From positions 13,501-60,872 of the forward strand of contig JAIMKJ010000024.1 of the NCBI GenBank assembly GCA_020692565.1: a stretch of DNA of 47,372 bases. Direction: 5' to 3'. The notes beneath the pieces were generated by a model. That model saw only the letters and a list, made by a program, of their open reading frames with translations. It had not been told where the DNA came from and ran no database searches. Positions 1 through 6,692 of the stretch are shown here, piece after piece. Origin of the DNA: Thermomonas sp. GTDB lineage: Bacteria > Pseudomonadota > Gammaproteobacteria > Xanthomonadales > Xanthomonadaceae. Position numbers and translations under genes: made by a program. How positions within the stretch are numbered: the first letter of the stretch is position 1; each line of letters begins with the position of its first letter.

Positions 1-354
1 CAAAAGAAGCCGGTCTACTTCGTGAATTGCGGCGACGGCGCCGATTCCGTCAATGTCTACTTCGACGCAAAGCGCGCCGACGACCCTGCCCCGTTCCGGG
101 CGCCGGGGCACATCGACCAGATGCACGCCACAGACCTCTGCGAGGCCTACGCCAAGGCGAATGCCACGCACCCATCGACTGTCGATTTCTCACGTGTGCT
201 CGATCTTTCGATTTCCGAGCATCCGAATGGACGGACGCGTGTGATCTCGTCTTTCACCGCTAAGAACAGCTTCAACCTCGAATTGAAGTTCAGGATCAAC
301 TGTCTGCTGGACGAGAATGGCTTAATCGAAGCCAGCGTTTTCGAGGACGGCTAG
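1..354 (+). CDS. C-terminal part of an unrecognised protein (5' end outside window)
   Basis: The frame is open from the first base of the window to a TAG at 352-354. A GTG at 22 could be read as a start, but the frame continues upstream of it (QKKPVYF before the GTG), so I treat the gene as truncated by the window edge. The visible 117 residues have a hydrophobic beta-rich end (SFNLELKF) with a lone Cys afterwards and no motif I recognise. It lies 80 bp upstream of the VWA gene on the same strand, so it may belong to the same accessory operon. Function unknown. Confidence 0.5.
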   Translation, partial: QKKPVYFVNCGDGADSVNVYFDAKRADDPAPFRAPGHIDQMHATDLCEAYAKANATHPSTVDFSRVLDLSISEHPNGRTRVISSFTAKNSFNLELKFRINCLLDENGLIEASVFEDG

Positions 355-434
355 GACGTAAGCTTCGAGGCGACACCTTCTCGGGTCGCTCAATTTGCCC
401 CCCACCGTATTCCGCTCACCATTGAGGTCGACAC

Positions 435-1268
435 ATGAGCTACAGCGCAGAGATCAGCCGAACCAGCCCCACCGCGTTTCTGTTCCTCGTGGACCAATCT
501 GGGTCCATGCAAGAAGTCATGAGCAGCGGCAAGTCCAAGGCGCAGTTCGTGGCCGATGTCCTGAACCGCACACTGGCGGTGTTGATCACGCGATGCACCA
601 AGTCCGAAGGGACCCGTGACTACTTCGAGGTTGGCGTGCTGGGCTACTCCGGCAACGTCGCCGAAAACGGTCTGTCGGGGGCGCTTTCATCGACCATCCT
701 TCACCCCATCTCCCACATCGGGGACAACCCGCTGCGGGTCGAGGACCGGATCAAACGGGTCGATGACGGCGCAGGCGGCCTTGTCAACCAGACCATCAAG
801 TTCCCGGTGTGGTTCGAGCCCAAAGCGGCTGGCGGCACTCCGATGTGCAATGCCATCACCACCGCAGCCGAACAACTGGCCGCCTGGTGCGACGCGCATC
901 CCGACAGCTATCCGCCAACCGTGCTGCACGTCACCGACGGCGAGTCGACGGATGGCGATCCGGAAGCGCTCGCCCTGCAGCTTCAGCGGATCGGCACCAA
1001 CGATGGGCAAGTGCTGCTGTTCAATTTGCACGTGAGCGTTCTCGGTGGCGATCCGGTCAAATTCCCCATCTCGGATGCCTCCCTCGGCGATAACTACGCC
1101 AAGCTGTTGTTCCGCATGTCCAGCCCTCTGCCTCCACTCCTGCAGAAGGCGGCTGAGGAAAAGGGCATCCGGGCCACGATGGAATCCCGCGGCTTCATGT
1201 ACAACGCAGAAACCGCCGAGATCGCCGACTTCTTCGATATCGGCACCCGGGCGGCACAGTTGCGCTGA
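435..1268 (+). CDS. VWA-domain protein, TerY-like component of a VWA/PP2C/kinase triad
   Basis: 277 aa. A von Willebrand factor A domain begins almost at the N-terminus: the MIDAS metal site is D20-x-S22-x-S24 (VDQSGSM), followed by the conserved GGTPMC Thr loop and a later VTDGES acidic loop. There is no signal peptide, so it should be cytoplasmic. It ends 2 bp before the PP2C-like phosphatase gene, which ends 2 bp before a kinase gene, so the three are almost certainly cotranscribed. VWA (TerY), PP2C and STK-OB triads are known as TerY-P systems, associated with tellurium/stress-type gene sets and reported as anti-phage systems. The VWA protein probably scaffolds or senses while the other two control phosphorylation; that division of labour is inference. 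The ATG at 435 gives a normal VWA N-terminus. Confidence 0.85.
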   Translation: MSYSAEISRTSPTAFLFLVDQSGSMQEVMSSGKSKAQFVADVLNRTLAVLITRCTKSEGTRDYFEVGVLGYSGNVAENGLSGALSSTILHPISHIGDNPLRVEDRIKRVDDGAGGLVNQTIKFPVWFEPKAAGGTPMCNAITTAAEQLAAWCDAHPDSYPPTVLHVTDGESTDGDPEALALQLQRIGTNDGQVLLFNLHVSVLGGDPVKFPISDASLGDNYAKLLFRMSSPLPPLLQKAAEEKGIRATMESRGFMYNAETAEIADFFDIGTRAAQLR

Positions 1269-1270
1269 CG

Positions 1271-2008
1271 ATGGCCTTGCGCATCCTCTTCGCAGGAACG
1301 GTGGCCAAGCACGTCGATTCCCCCGAGGACAACGAGGACGCCTTCCGCTCGGCCCCGGAGAGGGGCCGTGTGGTGTTGTCGGATGGCGCCTCGGAATCAT
1401 TCGATGCCCGCGGCTGGGCGAACTTGCTGGTTGATCGACTCATCGATACCGATCCCTCGGATGAAACGATGCTCCAGTGCATCGATGCGTATGCGCAACT
1501 GCACGATCCCGACACGCTCTCCTGGTCGAAGGCCGCTGCATTCGCGCGAGGGAGCTTCGCGACGATGGTGATCGCGCAGGACGACCCGGATCGGCGCGCG
1601 GTGACGGTGAGCGCGCTTGGAGACAGCCTGGCCGTGTGGACCGACGGTGTCATGCTGCTTTACACGGCACCTTACGCGCATGCCGATCAGTTCAGCGAAA
1701 AGCCGACCCTCATCAGTACACGGCCAGAATTGAACCAGCAAAGCGATGGCTCCGAATCGAATGAATGGACCCACGCGACATGGCAATACGAGGATCAGGG
1801 CTATCGCGTCCTGCTGTGCATGACCGACGCCTTGGGCGCGTGGCTGCTTCGCCATGAAGAAGCCGGCGACGCTTCGGCACTCGAACGGTTGCATGCGATT
1901 CGCGAAGTCCCGGAGCTTGTGGACTTGGTGGAATCCGAGCGCGCATCCGGAGCCCTGCGCAGAGACGACTCGACCTTGATCATCGCAAGACTGACAGCTT
2001 CTTCCTAG
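1271..2008 (+). CDS. PP2C-like Ser/Thr protein phosphatase of the TerY-P triad
   Basis: 245 aa cytoplasmic protein with PP2C (PPM) metal-binding landmarks: NEDAF at residues 21-25, SDGASES at 37-43 (D38-G39 taking the place of the canonical DGxGG), a central LGDS strand and a C-terminal RRDDSTLII carrying the usual terminal metal-binding Asp. It should remove phosphate from Ser/Thr targets, most plausibly those of the adjacent kinase. The start codon lies 2 bp after the VWA stop and the stop lies 2 bp before the kinase start, so translational coupling is likely. It is short for the family, as expected for a stand-alone catalytic domain. The assignment to a TerY-P-like triad rests on gene order and on these motifs. 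Confidence 0.82.
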   Translation: MALRILFAGTVAKHVDSPEDNEDAFRSAPERGRVVLSDGASESFDARGWANLLVDRLIDTDPSDETMLQCIDAYAQLHDPDTLSWSKAAAFARGSFATMVIAQDDPDRRAVTVSALGDSLAVWTDGVMLLYTAPYAHADQFSEKPTLISTRPELNQQSDGSESNEWTHATWQYEDQGYRVLLCMTDALGAWLLRHEEAGDASALERLHAIREVPELVDLVESERASGALRRDDSTLIIARLTASS

Positions 2009-2010
2009 TC

Positions 2011-3639
2011 ATGGCCTATCCCACGCTTGAGCAATACAACGAAGCACTGCAATCGCCGCAGTACGTCTTGCTGGACCCCATACTGAAGCAGGGGAAATTG
2101 AAGACGACGGGCCTCGGCCTCCCCCTGGCGCTATGCGGCGGTTTTGCGTTGACCTACACCGTCGATGCAGGAGGCAGGAAGTTCGCGCTGCGTTGCTTCC
2201 ATCGGGAATCTCGCGAACTGGAACGGCGCTACCAGGCGATCTCCGCCCGGCTCCGGCAATTAGGCAGCCCCTACTTTCTCCCCTTCGAGTTCATCCCGAA
2301 CGGCATTCGCATTCAAGGCGCGACCTACCCCATCGTCAAAATGGAGTGGGCGCAAGGTCGCACCCTCGCAGAATTCCTGGAGAGCGAGCACCGGAACATT
2401 CGAGCGCTGCAGAATCTACGGCAGTCTCTGGCGAGACTCGCGGACTTTCTCGAGCGCAACCAGATCGCTCACGGCGACATCCAGCCCGAAAATCTCATGG
2501 TCAATGCGGACGGCAGCAACGTCCAGTTGATCGATTACGACGGCATGTTCGTGGAAGCCCTCCGCGGCTCGACGGCGACCGAGGTCGGGCAGTTGAATTT
2601 CCAGCATCCTCGGCGCTCGGCAACCGACTTCAACGAACGGCTGGATCGGTTCTCCTTCCTGACACTGGATGTCGCGCTTCATGCGCTGGCGAGTTCGCCG
2701 GCCCTCTGGGCGAACTCCCAGTCCGAACCAAGCGCGATCGTGTTCCGGAGAAACGATTTCCTCGCACCGGGCGCATCCACCATCTTCAACGATGTCGCCA
2801 AGTTGCAAGGCGTCGCAACCCACGCTCGGAATCTGGCGCGTGTCGCAGCCGGTGATTTCCAGAGCATCCCGACGCTTGCAGACTTCCTTCAAGATAGAGG
2901 CATCACCGGCAGTGCGATCATCTTCAATCCGAAGTCCTCGCCCGCCGAGATCGTCTATCAAGGCGCCTACACCGTCTGTGACGCCACCAAGTACGCGCAA
3001 GTGCTCGCCCTTGTAGGCAGCCGCATCGAGTTGATCGGTCAAATCCAATCGGTTCGCCGTGGCTGGGGTGCGAACAAGAAACCCTACATCTTCGTGAATT
3101 TTTCGGATTGGCGTGGCGATGCCGTTAAACTCTCTATCTGGTCCGATGGCATGAAGGCAATCGAACCCAACGTACCCGATGACTCATGGGTGGGACGTTG
3201 GCTGTCGGTTACCGGGCTTGTGGAACCGCCATTTGTAAGCAAGGGCAAGGGGCGTTCCGGTGGCTATTCACACCTGTCCATCACCATTTCCGCGCCGAGC
3301 CAACTCAGGCAGTTGAACGAGGCAGAAGCTCGTTTCAGACTTCGCGGCGGGAATCCTCCCTCACCGACCAACAGCCAGAACAGCGACATCCTTCGGACGA
3401 TGGGGGCACCGCCCGGACGCGCCTCCGCCCCTGCCTCACCTCGGCGCACAGCCCCTCCAAGAAGTGGAAACCAACAAGTGCTCGCTGCTATGCAGGCACA
3501 GACGCCCAGGACAACGGCATCGCGTCCTACACAACCCCCTCCGCAAAACAGCGGGGGGCAGAGCAGCCCGCCTGCCCCGTCAACCGGCAAAGGACTCTTG
3601 GGACTCGCCCTTCACGCCTTATGGCGCTTACTGAAGTAG
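2011..3639 (+). CDS. Ser/Thr kinase-like protein with C-terminal OB-fold (STK-OB type)
   Basis: 542 aa. The N-terminal half is an atypical protein kinase: catalytic loop HGDIQPEN (about residue 153, HGD instead of HRD) and DYDG (about 175) in place of DFG. In the beta-3 strand, ALRCF puts Arg61 where the ATP-anchoring Lys normally sits. After an alpha-helical stretch, residues about 335-425 (IELIGQIQSVRRGWG ... WLSVTGLVEPP) look like an OB-fold, usually a nucleic-acid-binding module. The last about 110 residues are a low-complexity Pro/Ser/Thr/Gln-rich tail. VWA, PP2C and kinase-OB in this order match the TerY-P defence triad. Sensing of nucleic acid by the OB domain and signalling by phosphorylation is inference. 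The Lys-to-Arg change could mean altered or absent kinase activity. Confidence 0.8.
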   Translation: MAYPTLEQYNEALQSPQYVLLDPILKQGKLKTTGLGLPLALCGGFALTYTVDAGGRKFALRCFHRESRELERRYQAISARLRQLGSPYFLPFEFIPNGIRIQGATYPIVKMEWAQGRTLAEFLESEHRNIRALQNLRQSLARLADFLERNQIAHGDIQPENLMVNADGSNVQLIDYDGMFVEALRGSTATEVGQLNFQHPRRSATDFNERLDRFSFLTLDVALHALASSPALWANSQSEPSAIVFRRNDFLAPGASTIFNDVAKLQGVATHARNLARVAAGDFQSIPTLADFLQDRGITGSAIIFNPKSSPAEIVYQGAYTVCDATKYAQVLALVGSRIELIGQIQSVRRGWGANKKPYIFVNFSDWRGDAVKLSIWSDGMKAIEPNVPDDSWVGRWLSVTGLVEPPFVSKGKGRSGGYSHLSITISAPSQLRQLNEAEARFRLRGGNPPSPTNSQNSDILRTMGAPPGRASAPASPRRTAPPRSGNQQVLAAMQAQTPRTTASRPTQPPPQNSGGQSSPPAPSTGKGLLGLALHALWRLLK

Positions 3640-3728
3640 TTTTCAGACCGTCGCATCGTCAATCACGACGCAGCCGAACTTCAGTACGGCTCGCACACAA
3701 ACATCAACTCATTGGAAGAAAAATCGTA

Positions 3729-5477
3729 ATGGCCAAGACACTGGAAGCCCATGACAAATTGATTCGCGAGATCTTTGAAGGCAGCTATCAGTTTGAAATT
3801 CCGGACTACCAGCGCCCCTATGCCTGGACGACTGAGCAAGCATCCGAGTTGTTTGACGATTTGGTATCCGCAATGGAGGACGCGCGAAATTCTGGTGCGG
3901 TCAGCCAGTACTTCCTTGGGAGCATCGTTCTCATCAAGAATGATCGTGAGCCCGTTGCGATGGTGGTCGATGGTCAGCAGCGGCTGACCACCCTCACCAT
4001 GCTGTTTGCCGCATTACGCGCGACCTGGGAGGCCGCTACCTATTCGCCAGGCGTCAAGAGCGTCACTCCCTTCCTCTACGAGGAAGGAGACGAGATGCTC
4101 GGCAAGGCCACTGGCTACCGTTTCACCGCCCGTGAGGAAGATGCCGTGTTCTTCCGTCAATACATTCAGGAACCAGGTGGTATCGAAAAATTGGCGGTCA
4201 ACACCAACAAGCTTGAAGATAGCCGCCTGCGTTACCGGGAGAACGCTTCTTTGCTGCTGGCTCGAACCAATGCACTCTCGCCAGATGATCGCAATGCCCT
4301 GTGGAAATTCCTCGCCAACGATTGCTCACTGGTCGTCATCTCTACGCCCGACCTTGAGGCGGCCTACCGCATCTTCTCGGTGCTGAACAACCGGGGGCTC
4401 GATCTGGCGCCTATCGACATCATCAAGGCGGAAGTGCTCGGTTCGATCCGTCAGATTGGGGGTGAAGACAAAGCCCGGGCCTATTCAAAAAAATGGAGCG
4501 AGATCGAAAGTCAGCTTGGTCGCGATGCCTTCGGCGATCTGTTCGTCCACATTCGCACGATCTACGCGAAGCAGAAACAGCGCGCTACACTGGTCAAGGA
4601 ATTCCAGGATCACGTTACCGAGTACAAGAAACCCATCGACCTTGTCGACAAAATCATCAAGCCATACGCCGAGGTGTGGGGCTTCATTCGGGACGCCGAC
4701 TTCGAAGCCACCGAACACGCCGAGACGATTAACGAATACCTGTCGTGGCTCAACCGCGTGGACTTCAAGGACTGGGTGCCCCCGGCTCTGGTCTATTTCA
4801 ACCGTTTCCGCCAGCAACCTGCACTACTGGCCGCCTTCTTCAAAGCGTTGGAGCGGCTGGCCTACTTCATGCTGGTCACCAAGGTGGGCGTCAATGAGCG
4901 CATTGAGACCTTTGCCGACCTCACCAAGGAGATCGAGCCGGAAGCATTCGACGGCGATCTGGCCGCACTCAAAACGCTCGACCTGACGGACAGGGAAAAG
5001 CGTGAATTCATCACCGCTCTGGATGGCGACATTTACCGAAAGCTGCCGAGGGCACGAATGGCGCTCATGCTGCGTCTTGAAGCCTTGGCCAGTGACGGCA
5101 GCAAGAAGCAGGTGTTCGACTCTCTGTCACTGGAGCACGTCCTACCACGAACGCCGCCTGCCGGCTCCGACTGGATCAAATGGTTTCCGGACGAAGACGA
5201 GCGCGATTCGTGGACGCACCGGCTCGCGAATCTTGTGCCGCTGCATGTTCGCAAGAACCCGTCCGCGAGCAACTTCGACTTCGCCACCAAGAAGAACGTT
5301 TACTTCAAAGGCAAGGGCACCGCATCACCTTTCGTACTGACCCAGGAAGTGAGATCGGAAAAGGACTGGACACCCACGCTTCTGGCCGAGCGCCAGAAGC
5401 GCCTCGTGGACGTACTCGAAAAGCACTGGAACCTGTCGGTCGATGACCACAAGGCTTCCGGCGCGGCTGCGAATTGA
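3729..5477 (+). CDS. DUF262-DUF1524 protein, GmrSD-like type IV restriction/nuclease
   Basis: 582 aa. Residues 1 to about 250 form the DUF262 (ParB/Srx-like) domain with the signature VDGQQRLTT near residue 80 and an early IPDYQRPYAW motif. The C-terminus carries the DUF1524 His-Me finger nuclease region, EHVLPRTP near residue 465 followed by HRLANLVPL and KNPSASN. In the GmrSD/BrxU-type family these two domains in one chain cleave modified phage DNA, with nucleotide use by the DUF262 part. The frame is open far upstream, but the ATG at 3729 starts directly before the conserved N-terminal helix and the upstream codons overlap the kinase gene, so I chose 3729. It follows the TerY-P-like triad by 89 bp on the same strand. 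Local base composition is clearly less GC-rich than the rest of the window (26 of 60 G/C in 3721-3780), consistent with acquisition. Confidence 0.88.
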   Translation: MAKTLEAHDKLIREIFEGSYQFEIPDYQRPYAWTTEQASELFDDLVSAMEDARNSGAVSQYFLGSIVLIKNDREPVAMVVDGQQRLTTLTMLFAALRATWEAATYSPGVKSVTPFLYEEGDEMLGKATGYRFTAREEDAVFFRQYIQEPGGIEKLAVNTNKLEDSRLRYRENASLLLARTNALSPDDRNALWKFLANDCSLVVISTPDLEAAYRIFSVLNNRGLDLAPIDIIKAEVLGSIRQIGGEDKARAYSKKWSEIESQLGRDAFGDLFVHIRTIYAKQKQRATLVKEFQDHVTEYKKPIDLVDKIIKPYAEVWGFIRDADFEATEHAETINEYLSWLNRVDFKDWVPPALVYFNRFRQQPALLAAFFKALERLAYFMLVTKVGVNERIETFADLTKEIEPEAFDGDLAALKTLDLTDREKREFITALDGDIYRKLPRARMALMLRLEALASDGSKKQVFDSLSLEHVLPRTPPAGSDWIKWFPDEDERDSWTHRLANLVPLHVRKNPSASNFDFATKKNVYFKGKGTASPFVLTQEVRSEKDWTPTLLAERQKRLVDVLEKHWNLSVDDHKASGAAAN

Positions 5478-5676
5478 GGCTCGGTTGAGTGCCAAAGAGA
5501 AGACAAGCCCAAAACCACATCAAGTGGATTCCGTTGCGTGGCATTGCTGCGGACTGCGATATCGCCACCATTTACCAGCCCGCGTTCACATCGCGCTTGG
5601 TAGGCATTGACGCCAAAAAACCGCTCTCCCGAGACCACACGTAAATCTTTGATCTACAAGGAAACACGAAAACCGT

Positions 5677-5784
5677 CCTGTGGACTTGACAATCGAAAAG
5701 TCCACAGGGCCGGAGAAAGAGAGGGAGAATTTGGCGAATTTTTCGCCAAACAAGGGCGAAGGACGCGGGACTGAAGTCCACAGC
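5677..5784. repeat. Inverted-repeat cluster with three TGTGGAC/GTCCACA motifs
   Basis: An 11-bp perfect inverted repeat (arms 5677-5687 and 5698-5708, CCTGTGGACTT/AAGTCCACAGG, 10-nt loop) is followed by a 9-bp inverted repeat (arms 5730-5738 and 5742-5750, TTTGGCGAA/TTCGCCAAA, 3-nt loop). A third GAAGTCCACAG copy lies at 5773-5783. Repeated half-sites of this kind could be protein-binding sites or structured RNA; nothing in the window tells which. Confidence 0.6.
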
Positions 5785-5791
5785 CAAAACG

Positions 5792-5820
5792 CGAAAACCC
5801 CGCAAAATGCGGGGTTTTCG
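5792..5820 (-). terminator. Intrinsic terminator downstream of tRNA-Pro
   Basis: A perfect 12-bp inverted repeat CGAAAACCCCGC/GCGGGGTTTTCG with loop AAAAT. It lies 33 bp past the 3' end of the tRNA on the minus strand, where it should end tRNA-Pro (and possibly merR-ihfA read-through) transcription. A-runs before the GC core and T-runs after it on both strands mean it can also work for the plus-strand island genes. Confidence 0.8.
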
Positions 5821-5852
5821 GGATACGGCAGAGAGGGTTTGCCGTCATGCAT

Positions 5853-5929
5853 TGGTCGGGGTAGCCGGATTCGAACCGACGACCACCAGTCCCCCAGACT
5901 GGTGCGCTACCAGGCTGCGCTATACCCCG
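5853..5929 (-). tRNA. tRNA-Pro (anticodon GGG)
   Basis: 77 nt on the minus strand, folding as a cloverleaf: acceptor stem CGGGGTA/TACCCCG, anticodon arm CCAGT-CTGGGGG-ACTGG giving anticodon GGG, T-arm with the GGTTCGAATCC loop, discriminator A and an encoded CCA at 5853-5855. The GGG anticodon reads CCC and CCU Pro codons. Its 3' end faces the accessory genes at 1-5477, the standard side for island integration into a tRNA gene. It lies immediately downstream of ihfA-merR, as in other Xanthomonadaceae. Confidence 0.97.
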
Positions 5930-5974
5930 GGTAGTCGGATATTGTACCCGCTCGGATGCTGGCTGGGCCAGCGG

Positions 5975-6331
5975 TCAACGCTTCAACAGTTGCAGCACTT
6001 CTTCCAGTTCCATCCGCACCTGGCGGATGATCTGGGAACTCATCGCCGATTCCTGCTTGGCGCCGTCGCCGTCCAGACGCAGGCGCGCGCCGCCGATGGT
6101 GTAGCCCTGTTCGTACAGCAGGCTGCGGATCTGGCGGACCATCAGCACATCGTGGCGCTGGTAGTAGCGGCGGTTGCCGCGACGCTTCACCGGCTTGAGG
6201 CTGGGGAACTCGGTTTCCCAGTAGCGCAGCACGTGCGGTTTCACGTCGCACAGCTCGCTGACCTCACCGATGGTGAAATAGCGCTTGGCCGGGATCGGCG
6301 GAAGCTCTCGATTGCTGCCAGGGTCAAGCAT
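5975..6331 (-). CDS. MerR-family transcriptional regulator (ihfA-linked)
   Basis: 118 aa. An N-terminal winged helix-turn-helix of the MerR type is clear: [22 protein letters not shown] (about residues 18-39, split here as [10 protein letters not shown] then [12 protein letters not shown]), then RRGNRRYYQ in the wing. The C-terminal coiled-coil (residues about 85-118) would dimerise it. It lacks a Cys-rich metal site, as is usual for the small MerR protein encoded beside ihfA in gammaproteobacteria, whose ligand is unknown. Its ATG overlaps the end of ihfA by 8 nt (6324-6331), so translation is coupled. The gene ends 45 bp before tRNA-Pro. Confidence 0.9.
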   Translation of the reverse strand: MLDPGSNRELPPIPAKRYFTIGEVSELCDVKPHVLRYWETEFPSLKPVKRRGNRRYYQRHDVLMVRQIRSLLYEQGYTIGGARLRLDGDGAKQESAMSSQIIRQVRMELEEVLQLLKR

Positions 6332-6626
6332 CGGCGCCTCCGGAGAAGGCTTCGACGCGTTCCTTCAGCTTCTGGCCCGGACGAAAGGTCACCACGGTGC
6401 GGGCCGAGATCGGGATCTCTTCGCCGGTCTTGGGGTTGCGGCCGGGGCGCTGGTTCTTGCGCCGCAGGTCGAAATTGCCGAACCCGGACAGCTTGACCTG
6501 GCGCCCCTGCTCCAACGCCTCGCGGAGCGCATCGAAGAACGCGTCCACGAATTCCTTCGCCTCGCGTTTGTTCAGCCCGACTTCGTCGAACAGTCGCTCG
6601 GCCATTTCAGCCTTGGTCAATGCCAT
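6324..6626 (-). CDS. ihfA: Integration host factor alpha subunit
   Basis: 100 aa, the full normal length for IHF-alpha. The HU/IHF fold is evident: [13 protein letters not shown] start, [14 protein letters not shown] helix, [10 protein letters not shown] strand and the DNA-intercalating arm around [12 protein letters not shown], ending [14 protein letters not shown]. With IHF-beta it bends DNA at specific sites for recombination, replication and transcription. The position directly after pheT (66-bp gap) and overlapping a MerR gene is conserved in gammaproteobacteria. IHF is also a common cofactor of tRNA-targeting integrases, though its proximity to the tRNA here is simply the ancestral order. 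Confidence 0.97.
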   Translation of the reverse strand: MALTKAEMAERLFDEVGLNKREAKEFVDAFFDALREALEQGRQVKLSGFGNFDLRRKNQRPGRNPKTGEEIPISARTVVTFRPGQKLKERVEAFSGGADA

Positions 6627-6692
6627 CCGTTTCCCCCAAAACGAGCCCAGATCACGCCCGACCAGACCGACGAATGTCGACCCGACCCGGGT

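Larger units (their letters stand above)
5478..5852. other. 375-bp non-coding stretch between the defence genes and tRNA-Pro
   Basis: I see no convincing gene here. The stretch is A-rich and holds three inverted repeats, annotated separately: a GTCCACA-type hairpin, a TTTGGCGAA hairpin and the tRNA terminator. As the junction between the island and the tRNA 3' end, it is where an attachment site or excision signal would be expected, but the second att copy would lie outside the window. Confidence 0.6.

Noticed and set aside
3186..3728. N-terminal extension of the DUF262 protein by about 180 codons
   Set aside because: It overlaps the kinase gene in another frame and has low-complexity shadow sequence; the conserved N-terminus begins at 3729.
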